Shown here in pieces: positions 24,237-33,349 of a DNA stretch of 62,860 nt. The stretch is from Pseudobdellovibrio sp. (GTDB lineage: Bacteria; Bdellovibrionota; Bdellovibrionia; Bdellovibrionales; Bdellovibrionaceae), in assembly GCA_023701385.1 (NCBI GenBank), contig JAMPXC010000015.1, positions 1 to 62,860 on the forward strand, read 5' to 3'. The notes below the pieces were generated by a model. It did not search any database. It had not been told where the DNA came from and saw only the letters and a list, made by a program, of their open reading frames with translations. The position numbers and the translations under genes were made by a program. The first letter of the stretch is position 1, and each line of letters begins with the position of its first letter.

Positions 24237-24734
24237 CTAAAAACTTGCTTCCACAGCAAATTTTGGTGAAAGCTGTCTTACTGGAAAAGGCTTTGTCGGG
24301 CCATCTTTTTTCTTCAGCACATCAAGCTTAATGCTTTCAACCGCAGCTTCAATCGTATTATCAGCTTCAATTGGCAGATTGTCATCATGACATTTCTTAA
24401 TTGCATAAAGACGCAATACAAATTCAGTATGTGATTCAATTTTAGCGGGTTTGGCGCCATGTTTTTCCCACTCTACGACGATAGGATGAGAAACACCAAT
24501 CCATTTTGCAAAATCACGAATTGTCATTTCAAAATGTTTACGAATAAATTGAATTTGATGGCCTGTAAGGGCTGTTTCTTGTTGAGCACACATGGCCGCC
24601 AACACGAAAGTTCTTACTAATTTCCAATTCACATTGGGCACTAATTTTCCATTAATTTTTATGGCTGGAATCTCTGAGAAAATAACTGGAAAACCAAAGC
24701 CATCCCATTTTAAATTTTTGATTACTTTTTCCAT
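24237..24734 (-). CDS. HTH-type antitoxin partner of the DUF4258 protein
   Basis: 165 residues. The helix-turn-helix spans about residues 65-95 (IRKHFEMTIRDFAKWIGVSHPIVVEWEKHG), in the style of MqsA/HigA antitoxin C-terminal domains, which bind the operator palindrome of their operon. The N-terminal part has no CxxC zinc motifs that typical MqsA antitoxins carry. It follows the DUF4258 gene by 11 nt with GGAGG before its ATG, so toxin and antitoxin are co-transcribed in toxin-first order. The palindrome at 25,104-25,122 is the likely operator. Confidence 0.75.
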   Translation of the reverse strand: MEKVIKNLKWDGFGFPVIFSEIPAIKINGKLVPNVNWKLVRTFVLAAMCAQQETALTGHQIQFIRKHFEMTIRDFAKWIGVSHPIVVEWEKHGAKPAKIESHTEFVLRLYAIKKCHDDNLPIEADNTIEAAVESIKLDVLKKKDGPTKPFPVRQLSPKFAVEASF

Positions 24735-24745
24735 TAGATCCTCCT

Positions 24746-25111
24746 TTACTGAACTCTGTAGGCAGTTACGACCAAAATATTGTTGTGCACTTCAACACCT
24801 ATGCAAATTTCTTGTCCATCAACATTTCGTCCAATTAAACTGTACTGCCACACTTTCTTTTTCTTATGAAAACGATCGCTGTTCCAATCGCGACGACATC
24901 TTTTCAACGCTGTTTCGATATCCATATCCGTAATGCCACTACGACTTTTTTGGCGTTTATGAACATGTGGATCAAACAACAACGTTCCGGCTCTAGCCGC
25001 GGCCGCGGCCTTCACGTCGACTGCTTCCACTTTTGAAGGCAGACTTACTGGCACCGTAGCAGTCGTTTTCTTCTTTTTGCCGCTCTTTTTCTTATCGGCA
25101 GTTTTGGTCAA
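24746..25111 (-). CDS. DUF4258-family toxin with Lys/Ala-rich N-terminal extension
   Basis: 121 residues if started at TTG 25,111. The C-terminal 75 residues show the DUF4258 pattern: FDPHVHKRQKSRSGITDMDI (helix with conserved His/Arg), then WQYSLIGRNVDGQEICIGVE and NILVVTAYR at the end, matching the RelE/BrnT-like fold of small RNase toxins. The first 45 residues are unusual: Lys- and Ala-rich (KKKSGKKKK, KAAAAARAG), GC-rich and unlike the family. No clear Shine-Dalgarno precedes TTG 25,111, so the true start may lie further in. It is first in the pair. Confidence 0.7.
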   Translation of the reverse strand: MTKTADKKKSGKKKKTTATVPVSLPSKVEAVDVKAAAAARAGTLLFDPHVHKRQKSRSGITDMDIETALKRCRRDWNSDRFHKKKKVWQYSLIGRNVDGQEICIGVEVHNNILVVTAYRVQ

Positions 25112-25122
25112 TGATTGACCAA
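25104..25122. promoter_or_regulatory. 19-bp perfect palindrome, likely operator of the DUF4258/HTH pair
   Basis: TTGGTCAAT, one base, and ATTGACCAA form a perfect 9-bp inverted repeat. It overlaps the annotated TTG start of the toxin gene. HTH antitoxins of this kind repress their own operon through such palindromes. If so, the real start codon is probably downstream of it. Confidence 0.55.
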
Positions 25123-25182
25123 TCTAGCTTCTACACCATTTTTTCACTCTAAAGCGTTATATAAGACTTAGATCCTATTTAT

Positions 25183-25203
25183 TTACATATAATTTACATA
25201 TTT
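25183..25203. repeat. 21-bp direct repeat, right copy
   Basis: Identical to 22,135-22,155. Within it TATAAT (25,188-25,193) could serve as a -10 box for the S1-domain gene at 25,262. After 35 further bases comes GCAAGGGCTGTATC, which resembles the tail that follows the left copy directly. Confidence 0.7.
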
Positions 25204-25261
25204 TAAGACAAAAAACAACGAGTCTTTTACTTTCATCGGCAAGGGCTGTATCACCTCTTCC

Positions 25262-25894
25262 ATGACTCACAAGCCAGGCACTTTTCTTAATCTGTTCGTT
25301 GTTCAAATGAATTCCCATGAAATTATCTTAGAAGACGCGGATAAAAACGAATATTTTATGCCCTCTTCTGAGCAGTCTCACAAATTATCAGTGGGCGCTG
25401 AAGTTATGGCTATTTTGTATACCGATGGCAGTGACCTGTGGGCTTCAATGCGCCTTGAAAAACACGCCAATCACGATATGTCTGGCTATAAGCAAAATGA
25501 CGAAGTGGATCTTTACGTGATCAAAGAAACCCCGCTTGGTTACAAATGCATCATCGACGGCGCTAAAATTGGAATGCTTTATAAAAATGAAATTTTTCAA
25601 AAGTTACAAACTGGTGCTCAGGTTACGGGTTACATCGCTAAAATTCGCGAAGATCATAAGATCGATCTTTTATTACGCGCTCCGGGGCATCATAACACAG
25701 GTGATATCGGCGAAAAGATTATGGCTGAGCTGAAAAAGGCTGGCGGCTTTTTAGCAATTAACGACAAAACAAGCCCTGAGAAGATTTATGAATTATTTGG
25801 TGCGAGTAAGAAGAAATATAAAATGGCTTTAGGTGGGCTTTATAAGAAGCGCCTCATCAGTGTTTCTGATGAGGGCATCTCTTTGGTTAAATAG
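25262..25894 (+). CDS. S1-domain RNA-binding protein, CvfB/YitL-like
   Basis: 210 residues. The sequence shows tandem S1-like OB domains ([20 protein letters not shown] and [21 protein letters not shown], then [18 protein letters not shown]) and a C-terminal winged-helix ([31 protein letters not shown]) typical of the CvfB/YitL family. Known members are about 280 residues; this one lacks roughly one S1 domain. CvfB proteins bind RNA and affect virulence gene expression in Firmicutes; here the role is unknown. Weak Shine-Dalgarno. A decayed copy lies at 30,590-31,158. Confidence 0.8.
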   Translation: MTHKPGTFLNLFVVQMNSHEIILEDADKNEYFMPSSEQSHKLSVGAEVMAILYTDGSDLWASMRLEKHANHDMSGYKQNDEVDLYVIKETPLGYKCIIDGAKIGMLYKNEIFQKLQTGAQVTGYIAKIREDHKIDLLLRAPGHHNTGDIGEKIMAELKKAGGFLAINDKTSPEKIYELFGASKKKYKMALGGLYKKRLISVSDEGISLVK

Positions 25895-28800
25895 CAAAAT
25901 ATTTCGCGTAACTACTCATAAAGTAATAGCCGCAAACACTTGAACCTGGATTCATCGCAAATGTCTCAGTCAGCTGGATGCCTGCACACCTTTCTACATC
26001 TAGCAACTTCCAAAACTTTTCTTTCTGTGAGTGGTTCGGGCACGATGGATACCCTGGGGCTGGACGAATACTGCGGTATTTTTCTTTGATGATATCTTCT
26101 TTACTTAGATTTTCATCTACACCAAAGCCGAAATTATCACGCATTTGTTTATGAGCCCACTCTGCGCTAGCCTCTGCAATACGGTCACCCAGTGCTTTAG
26201 ATAAAATCGAATGATAATCGTCGTGTGCTTTAGCGTATTCGCTAGCAATCACCTCGACTTGATCTGTTGCAGTGACTGCGAAAAAACCTAAGTAATCTTT
26301 TTTAAAAACTTGATTTGTTTCAGCAAAGTTTTTATCTAAAACAAAATCTGCCAATGAATAATGAATGTCGCTATTAATCGTTTTTACCTTTTGCTGACGT
26401 TCAAAATAAAATTTCTCAAGTACAGGCTTAGATAGTGTCGCACTTTGGTCAGCATGAAAAATAAATACTTCTTCATCAGTTGCTAAGGCTTCGTAAAGAC
26501 CTGTCACAACCTTAGGTTCAATTTTTTTATTCTTAATCCAGTCATTTAACATCGCTTGGCCGTCGTTAAACAGCTTCGTCGCCTCGATTCCGTATTTTTC
26601 ATTGCTAAGGATATTTGGATAAGTTCCTTTTAATCCCCACGTCCAGAAGAACGGAGACCAATCAATATATTCAGTTAATTCCGACAATGAAACTGGATGT
26701 TCATTCACGCCTGTTTTTTTAGGTGCCGGCAAATCAGCTTTAGTCCAATCTACTTTAAACTTCTTAGCGCGCGCTTCGCTTAAAGAAATCGTATCTTTTT
26801 CATTTAACGAATCTAAAAAGCTCTTGCGAAGAACTTCTGAATCAGCTTTATAGGTTTCAATATTTTTTTGAGCATGACTTTCAGAAAGCAATTTATTTAA
26901 TACTTCTGTCGTACGTGATGCATCAGCTACGTGAACAACCGGGCCTTGGTAAGCCGGGTCCATCTTAACTGCTGTATGAACACGTGAAGTCGTTGCCCCA
27001 CCGATTAAAACAGGAACATGAATTCCCTGTTTTTTCATTTCAGTTAAATTGAAAATCATTTCATCTAAAGAAGGCGTGATTAACCCAGAAAAACCGACAA
27101 CGTCAGGTTTATGCGTCTGAATTGCTTCAATAATTTTATGAAATGGCGTCATGATACCTAAGTCGATCACTTCATAACCGTTGCAGGCTAAGACAACACC
27201 TACGATATTTTTACCAATATCGTGAACGTCACCTTTTACCGTCGCCATTAAAACTGTTTTTTTATTTCCGGCATTAACGTCAGCGTTTTTCTTTTTTTCT
27301 TCAAGTAAGAAAGGTTCTAAATAGGCCACAGCTTTTTTCATCACGCGGGCTGACTTAACTACTTGAGGTAAGAACATCTTTCCTTCACCGAATAAGTCGC
27401 CAACAACCTTCATACCGGCCATCAATGGACCTTCGATCACATTGATTGGACGACCTAATACCGTTAAGGCTTCAGCGGTATCTTCGTTAATAAACTGGTC
27501 AAGACCATGAACAAGTGAGTGCTTTACACGCTCTTCTAAAGGCAAATTACGCCAATCGTTTTTAGTCGTATTAGCATCAGCTTTAGAACTTTGTGTTTTA
27601 ATTGTTTTTGAATACTCTAAAAGCTTCTCTGTTCCGTCGTCTGTGCGGTTTAAAACTACGTCTTCTAATAACTTTTTAAGCTCAGGCTGAATATCATCGT
27701 AAACCGAAATCATTCCGGCGTTTACAATACCCATATCAAGACCATTGCGGATTGCATGATATAAGAATACCGAATGCATCGATTCACGAATAAAATCCTG
27801 GCCACGGAATGAGAAACTTAAATTCGAAACGCCACCCGATGTCCAGCTGCCCGGGCATTCAGTTTTAACTTCGCGAATTGCTGAAATAAATTCAACACCG
27901 TAGTTATTATGTTCTTCTAAGCCAGTCGCTACCGTTAAAATATTTGTATCAAAAATAATATCTTGCGGGCTAAATCCTGCTTTTTCAGTCAGTAATTTAT
28001 AAGCACGTTTACAAATACGCACTTTATCTTCACAAGTTACCGCTTGGCCGTTTTCATCAAAAGCCATGACAATAACTGCAGCACCCAGCTTTTGTACTTC
28101 GCGGGCTTGTTTTAAGAAAACCTCTTCGCCTTCTTTAAGTGAAATTGAGTTTACAACAGACTTACCTTGTAAACACTTAAGCCCTGCATGCAATACTTCC
28201 CATTTCGATGAGTCCACCATAATAGGAACTTTGGCAATATCAGGCTCAGCCGCTAAAAGATTTAAGAAATAGGCCATCACATTTTTCGAATCTAACAAAC
28301 CTTCATCAAAGTTAATGTCGATAACATTGGCCCCGTTTTCAACTTGCTGTTTAGCAACTTCCAACGCTTGATCAAATTTTTTATCTTTAATTAAATTAGC
28401 AAACTTTTTTGACCCCGTAACGTTTGTACGTTCACCAATCATGGTAAAATTGCTCGTGTGCCTAAACGGCTCTAAGCCTGAAAGGTTAAGACAATTTTTA
28501 TTAATCTTAGCCCATTCATCTTCTGTACGGCCTTTACGCGTTTTATGTGTTTTAACTAAAGCTTCGATATGCTTTGGTGTCGTACCACAACAGCCACCGA
28601 TAATGTTTACCGCCCCCTCATCAATCATCATTCCTAATTCAAAAGCTAATGATTCAGGAGTTTCATCATATCCTGTCGGCGATAATGGATTTGGAAGGCC
28701 AGCATTCGGGTAACAAGAAATATAACAATCAGCAATGCGCGATAATTCCTTGATATACGGACGCATTTCTTTAGCACCCAACGCACAGTTAATACCTACG

Positions 28801-29519
28801 CTGATTGGCTTTGAGTGAGAAACTGAATTCCAGAAGGCTTCTACAGTTTGACCCGATAAAGTACGGCCTGAAAGATCCGTAATCGTAACGGAAATCATTA
28901 ATGGAATTTCGTTGTTATGTTTTTCATTTACTTCAGCGAAGGCGTATAAAGCCGCCTTGGCATTTAAAGTATCAAAAATAGTTTCAACTAAGATGATATC
29001 AGAACCACCGGCCAACAAACCCTCGATCTGTTCTTTATAAGTTACAACTAACTCATCAAAACTAACCGCGCGAAATGCAGGGTTGTTGACGTCTGGACTT
29101 AGTGAGGCTGTTTTATTTGTAGGCCCCAAAGCGCCTGCTACGTAACCCTTACGACCTGTTTCTTTAAATAAATCATCACAAGCTTTTTTTGCCACTTCAG
29201 CGGCTTTTTTATTTAATTCAAAAGCTAAGTGACTTAAACCGTAATCTTCTTGAGCTACTCCTGTTGAGTTGAAGGTACAGGTTTCGATAATATCTGCGCC
29301 GGCATCAAGATAGGCTTTGTGAATTTTGTAGACCACATCAGGCTTTGTTAAAACTAAAAGATCATTATTACCTTTTAAGTCTTTGGGATGATTTTCAAAA
29401 AGGTCACCGCGATAATCGGCCTCTTGAAGTTTTTCAAGCTGAATCATGGTTCCCATGGCACCATCGATAAAAGCCACACGTGAAGAAAATAGTTCTTTTA
29501 ATTCGTTTAAAGTTTTCAA
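25887..29519 (-). CDS. metH: Cobalamin-dependent methionine synthase
   Basis: 1,210 residues, full length. It transfers a methyl group from 5-methyltetrahydrofolate via cobalamin to homocysteine. The four modules are in order: homocysteine barrel with the zinc cysteines ([14 protein letters not shown], about 305-318), pterin barrel ([13 protein letters not shown]), cobalamin-binding part with DVHDIGKN (about 762-769, the His that ligates cobalt), and the SAM reactivation domain ([12 protein letters not shown], then SVCGYYF). The start is TTG 29,519 with AAGGA 7 nt upstream. It follows metF by 21 nt, and its 3' end overlaps the end of the S1-domain gene by 8 nt. Confidence 0.97.
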   Translation of the reverse strand: MKTLNELKELFSSRVAFIDGAMGTMIQLEKLQEADYRGDLFENHPKDLKGNNDLLVLTKPDVVYKIHKAYLDAGADIIETCTFNSTGVAQEDYGLSHLAFELNKKAAEVAKKACDDLFKETGRKGYVAGALGPTNKTASLSPDVNNPAFRAVSFDELVVTYKEQIEGLLAGGSDIILVETIFDTLNAKAALYAFAEVNEKHNNEIPLMISVTITDLSGRTLSGQTVEAFWNSVSHSKPISVGINCALGAKEMRPYIKELSRIADCYISCYPNAGLPNPLSPTGYDETPESLAFELGMMIDEGAVNIIGGCCGTTPKHIEALVKTHKTRKGRTEDEWAKINKNCLNLSGLEPFRHTSNFTMIGERTNVTGSKKFANLIKDKKFDQALEVAKQQVENGANVIDINFDEGLLDSKNVMAYFLNLLAAEPDIAKVPIMVDSSKWEVLHAGLKCLQGKSVVNSISLKEGEEVFLKQAREVQKLGAAVIVMAFDENGQAVTCEDKVRICKRAYKLLTEKAGFSPQDIIFDTNILTVATGLEEHNNYGVEFISAIREVKTECPGSWTSGGVSNLSFSFRGQDFIRESMHSVFLYHAIRNGLDMGIVNAGMISVYDDIQPELKKLLEDVVLNRTDDGTEKLLEYSKTIKTQSSKADANTTKNDWRNLPLEERVKHSLVHGLDQFINEDTAEALTVLGRPINVIEGPLMAGMKVVGDLFGEGKMFLPQVVKSARVMKKAVAYLEPFLLEEKKKNADVNAGNKKTVLMATVKGDVHDIGKNIVGVVLACNGYEVIDLGIMTPFHKIIEAIQTHKPDVVGFSGLITPSLDEMIFNLTEMKKQGIHVPVLIGGATTSRVHTAVKMDPAYQGPVVHVADASRTTEVLNKLLSESHAQKNIETYKADSEVLRKSFLDSLNEKDTISLSEARAKKFKVDWTKADLPAPKKTGVNEHPVSLSELTEYIDWSPFFWTWGLKGTYPNILSNEKYGIEATKLFNDGQAMLNDWIKNKKIEPKVVTGLYEALATDEEVFIFHADQSATLSKPVLEKFYFERQQKVKTINSDIHYSLADFVLDKNFAETNQVFKKDYLGFFAVTATDQVEVIASEYAKAHDDYHSILSKALGDRIAEASAEWAHKQMRDNFGFGVDENLSKEDIIKEKYRSIRPAPGYPSCPNHSQKEKFWKLLDVERCAGIQLTETFAMNPGSSVCGYYFMSSYAKYFAI

Positions 29520-29540
29520 AGTTTATTCCTTAAATTTAAA

Positions 29541-30491
29541 TTATCGAAAGCTTTGAACAACTTCAGTAACAGCGTCGACGTTATTTAAAATGTAGTAGTG
29601 AACACCAGGAACACCTGCTTCAAGTAATTCCAGCGTTTGTTTACGCATCCACTCTTTACCTGTCTGTGCAGCTAAATGCGGGTGAGATGTCACTCTATCA
29701 ACTAACTCGTCTGGAATATCGATGTAGAAGTTTTTGGGAATAGAGCGAAGCTGACCTTCACTCTTTAACATTTTAAGACCCGGAATGATCGGAACCGTGA
29801 TTCCTTCTGCACGACAGGCTTCAACGAACTTAAAATATTTTTTGTTGTCAAAAAACATTTGCGTCACTACGTAGTCAGCACCAGCATCGACTTTTTTCTT
29901 AAGATTAACGATATCAAGCTTTAGACTTGCCGCTTCAAAATGTTTTTCTGGGTAACCAGCAACGCCGACACAGAAATTTAACGCTGATGAGTTGTCTAAA
30001 TCATCTAAGAATTGGCCTTCACGTAATTCACGGACCTGTTTAACTAAATCCGTAGCTAAGACATTTTGCGTACGGTCAGGTCGCGATGGTTTAGAGAAAT
30101 TCGGAGCATCTCCGCGAAGAGCTAAGATATTTTCAATACCTAGAAAATTAAGCTCGATTAAAGCATCTTCAGTTTCTTCTTTTGTGAAGCCCAAACATAG
30201 CATGTGCGCGACTGTGTCAATTTTAAAACGGTTCTGGATAATCCCACAGATCCCCAGCATTCCAGGACGTTTTCGCAACGTGCGTTTTTGAATTGTTCCG
30301 TCTTTTTTCTCTGAGTAATAAGCTGTTGATGTATGAGAGGTCACATCAATCCATGGAGGATTTAGCACAGCTAATTTTTCTACGACATCAACGATGTCCT
30401 TAGCGGAGCTTCCTCTCGGCGGAGGAACGATTTCATAACTAAAAAGTGGAGCTTTGCCTGCAGCACGATCGATATGTTCAATAACTTTCAT
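29541..30491 (-). CDS. metF: 5,10-methylenetetrahydrofolate reductase
   Basis: 316 residues. It reduces methylene-tetrahydrofolate to the methyl form consumed by MetH, using FAD. The TIM-barrel signatures are FSYEIVPPPRG (about residues 17-27), NILALRGDAP (about 126-135), ADYVVTQMFFDNKKY (about 208-222) and the C-terminal GVPGVHYYILN. It lies 21 nt ahead of metH, forming a logical two-gene methionine operon. No SAM or cobalamin riboswitch is seen in the about 100 bases upstream, which are shared with the remnant gene going the other way. Confidence 0.95.
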   Translation of the reverse strand: MKVIEHIDRAAGKAPLFSYEIVPPPRGSSAKDIVDVVEKLAVLNPPWIDVTSHTSTAYYSEKKDGTIQKRTLRKRPGMLGICGIIQNRFKIDTVAHMLCLGFTKEETEDALIELNFLGIENILALRGDAPNFSKPSRPDRTQNVLATDLVKQVRELREGQFLDDLDNSSALNFCVGVAGYPEKHFEAASLKLDIVNLKKKVDAGADYVVTQMFFDNKKYFKFVEACRAEGITVPIIPGLKMLKSEGQLRSIPKNFYIDIPDELVDRVTSHPHLAAQTGKEWMRKQTLELLEAGVPGVHYYILNNVDAVTEVVQSFR

Positions 30492-30532
30492 AGGCCGTAC
30501 GATTCCTTGAAGTCTAAAAGGTTGAAAGGTTT

Positions 30533-30547
30533 ATTATAACTTATAAT
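30533..30547. promoter_or_regulatory. Overlapping -10 boxes of divergent promoters
   Basis: The sequence holds TATAAT on the minus strand (plus 30,533-30,538) about 40 nt from metF and TATAAT on the plus strand (30,542-30,547) facing the gene remnant. The -35 sites are poor, so both assignments are tentative. Confidence 0.3.
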
Positions 30548-30589
30548 GGCTTTTACTTTACGCTGCAAGGCCTGTATTTAAAATCGCAG

Positions 30590-31158
30590 CTGACGACTTT
30601 TTTAATCTATTTGTCATTGAAATGAATTCCCACAAGGACATCCTTGAGTCCGTGAATAAGGAAAAGTTTATCATGCCGACGTCAACAATCTCATAGCTTT
30701 AAGTTGAAGCTGAGGTCTTGGCAATCCTTTGCAGCAATGCAGTGAACAGCCTTAGGGCATTTCGAAGGAGATTCTGTCGATTTATTCGTGATTAATAAGA
30801 TCCAACTTGGCTATAAATGCATTACCGAAGGCAAAAATAGGTATGCTCTACAAAAACGAGGCTTTTACCAAACTTCGGACAGGCCAACAAATTAGCGATT
30901 AAATTGCAAAAACCAGGAACAAAATTGACCTCTTATTACGCACCCTAGGCCACCGCCCAATATGAAATCTCAGCAAAAAAATCATCGCAGAGCTTAAATT
31001 CGGTGGAATTTTAGCCATAACAGACAAAACTAGCTGTGAAAAAATTTATGCATTGTTTTGGCGTGAGCAAGAAAAAGTACTGAATAGCCTTAGGTGGTCC
31101 TCTCTAAAGAAATACCTTCATCAACGCCACTGATGAGAGTATTTCTTTAATCAAATAC
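30590..31158 (+). pseudogene. Decayed duplicate of the S1-domain (CvfB-like) gene
   Basis: This 570-base stretch has no long open frame but aligns by eye along nearly its whole length with the intact gene at 25,262-25,894. Clear matching blocks are AATGAATTCCCA (30,621-30,632), the segment with TCGTGATTAATAAG ... GGCTATAAATGCAT (30,786-30,822), ATGCTCTACAAAAACGA, and the end ATTTCTTTAATCAAATAC. Several in-frame stops and indels break it. Upstream, CTTTTACTTT and GCAAGG-CTGTAT (30,550-30,578) are shared with the leader of the intact copy, so the promoter region was duplicated too. It converges with the ligase gene at 31,167. Confidence 0.85.
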
Positions 31159-31166
31159 TCGAAAAA

Positions 31167-33293
31167 TTATTTTAACATTTGCTCAAAAGCTTGTGCTGTT
31201 TGCGAATCATTATTATCGCGAGCGACTTTAATAATACCCGGCATTTGTGGCGCAAATTCAGATGTTTTGATATTTAAGGCACGGATCGAATTCACAAGAT
31301 CCTGAACATCTTTATAACGCTTATCTTGATAGTAAATACTTAATAGCTCTGTCCAAGCCGGAATAATATCGCGCCGAACACGAATCGCTTCTTTTAGCTC
31401 AGCAATCGCTAAATCGTTACGGCCTTTACGGCGATAAACAGCGGCAACTGACATATGATTGTACGGATTGTTCGGGTACACTTCGACAGCTTTTTTAAAT
31501 GCTGCCAAAGAGCCTTCCATCATCTGTGGAACCATTTGTGATAACGACATAAATAACGTTCCACGCGCGCGCCATAAATCAGATTTGCGGCCATCCATCT
31601 GCACACATGTGTCAGACGAACGAACAACTTCATCAAATAACTTACGTTTTTTAGTTTCGGCCTGCATTCCTGTTTCGCGTACTGATCGCACTAAAAAATT
31701 ATAATAAATGTCAGCTCTAAAACACCAATACTCAGCATTACCCGGGTTTTGCGCAATCGCTGTTTCTAACAACTCACTGGCTTTATCAAAGTTTCCATAG
31801 CTCACTAACTGACGGCGGGAATCATTGTAGTTAATATCGGCTTGCCAAACGTTGTTCACTTTATAAAGAACAAAACCCGCGAGCATTGCCACAACAGCAG
31901 TCGCAGCCCAACGCCCCGCTTTGGGTAGGTTATTTTCGACTGTTTTAGTTTTTTCGATATCGGCGAAACTGAAATTCATCGCCGGAAATAAGTAGAAAAA
32001 CATCAAGGTCGGGATAAAGCTGAACGCTGTTAAATGCGTAACTAATAAAAAACCAAAACCACCTAAGAGAGCCACGGCAAAAATATAATCGGTGTTCCAT
32101 TCTTTTCTGAATAAAATACTGAACACCGGAACAAACATCAGAATGATCAACCAGAAATAAGCACTGATCCCGATTAAACCTGTCGTCGCTAAATAGTGAA
32201 TAAATTCATTATGCGCTTTATGCCAGATCAGATTCCAGCTCTCGCCGTAGTTCTGTTCGATGCTTTGCACATGGTTAAACTCTTCGCCGAAGTTTTCAGG
32301 ACCGACACCTAACCATGGATTCTTTTTCCACATCTCAATGGCTGTTCCCCAAACAATAAAACGAGTGGCATAACCAGATTTGATTTCTTGTGGTTCTAGT
32401 TTTTGTTTTAACGAGTTATAGCCCGGTTCTGCAAAATAGGCCACGTTCGCTAAAATAATAATAACGTAAGCCACACCGATACGCTTCCAGCTGATTTGCG
32501 GAAGTTTGTGTTTAAAGATCGCTAAAAATCCCAAGAAAATAATCATCGTCGCGAAAAAACCTAAGATCGGTAAGCGCGAACCAGAATATAAAATTCCTAA
32601 GTTCATCACGGCAAATGCAAACATCCACCAGATCGTTGATTTTCTTTTTTGAGACGTAATGAAAAAAGCAAAACACAGAGGTAAAACACAACCCACGACT
32701 GTGCCGTAACCCACCGACTGACCCATCGTAGAAAGCGCACGCCATTCCATCGCTGAGTAAACCCACCATTTAATCGGGTCACCGCCGAAGTGCTGCAAGA
32801 TTCCGTACAACGACATGATAAATGTACAGATCACAAAGCACGCAGCGAGTTTTCTTAAACTGTGTTCATGCGAAAAAATCTGAACCGCAATAAACGACAT
32901 CACAACAAACGTTGACACCGTCATCACTGATCCCGCCGGTAAATTAAGAACCCCCCACAGCGAACTGTAGTAGTGGCCAGCAAAAGCAAAAGATAAAAGG
33001 TAAGCACAGATATAAATCAGTAAACCCCAAACCCACTTGTTGTATCTGATCACCACCTGGTTTTTGAAAATATTAGTGATGAGATAAATCGCAGCTACCG
33101 TAGTTATTGCTGCCGTTGAGAAATAGGCCTTGATCATTTCAAACGGCGACTGATCATTCCACTTACAGAAAAGTAGCGGCATGATAATCACGAACAAACA
33201 AACTATCCACTGCAGCGGCGATAATGGTTCGTCATTGATGATTGATTGTTTTGGAGTGCGGTCGGCGGCTTTGATGTAGGGTTTTTTGCTCAT
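31167..33293 (-). CDS. O-antigen ligase/polymerase-like protein fused to TPR repeats
   Basis: 708 residues. The first 470 contain about 12 transmembrane helices with the Wzy_C/O-antigen ligase signature: GSRLPILGFFATMI (Arg-containing), then NPWLGVGPENFGEEF and the large external loop with HKAHNEFIHYLATTGLIG (about 350-370). The last 220 residues are soluble TPR-like helices (PGNAEYWCFRADIYYNFL, PNNPYNHMSVAAVYRRKGR), probably periplasmic. Members join a polysaccharide to lipid A or to proteins, or polymerise repeats. It is last in the minus-strand fnl/wecA block, and its neighbours favour a role with the FucNAc-containing glycan. Confidence 0.82.
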   Translation of the reverse strand: MSKKPYIKAADRTPKQSIINDEPLSPLQWIVCLFVIIMPLLFCKWNDQSPFEMIKAYFSTAAITTVAAIYLITNIFKNQVVIRYNKWVWGLLIYICAYLLSFAFAGHYYSSLWGVLNLPAGSVMTVSTFVVMSFIAVQIFSHEHSLRKLAACFVICTFIMSLYGILQHFGGDPIKWWVYSAMEWRALSTMGQSVGYGTVVGCVLPLCFAFFITSQKRKSTIWWMFAFAVMNLGILYSGSRLPILGFFATMIIFLGFLAIFKHKLPQISWKRIGVAYVIIILANVAYFAEPGYNSLKQKLEPQEIKSGYATRFIVWGTAIEMWKKNPWLGVGPENFGEEFNHVQSIEQNYGESWNLIWHKAHNEFIHYLATTGLIGISAYFWLIILMFVPVFSILFRKEWNTDYIFAVALLGGFGFLLVTHLTAFSFIPTLMFFYLFPAMNFSFADIEKTKTVENNLPKAGRWAATAVVAMLAGFVLYKVNNVWQADINYNDSRRQLVSYGNFDKASELLETAIAQNPGNAEYWCFRADIYYNFLVRSVRETGMQAETKKRKLFDEVVRSSDTCVQMDGRKSDLWRARGTLFMSLSQMVPQMMEGSLAAFKKAVEVYPNNPYNHMSVAAVYRRKGRNDLAIAELKEAIRVRRDIIPAWTELLSIYYQDKRYKDVQDLVNSIRALNIKTSEFAPQMPGIIKVARDNNDSQTAQAFEQMLK

Positions 33294-33349
33294 ACTTACG
33301 TAAGTGTAAAACCCTAGCCCTCGATAAGCAAAACTAACATTAGTATGGT

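Noticed and set aside
22135-25203. Insertion sequence or transposon
   Set aside because: No transposase or integrase gene, and the bracketing repeats are direct with no terminal inverted repeats seen.
30492-30590. Possible SAM or cobalamin riboswitch before metF
   Set aside because: Only about 100 bases are available, with no conserved S-box or B12-box sequence seen; the interval is shared with a remnant gene leader.
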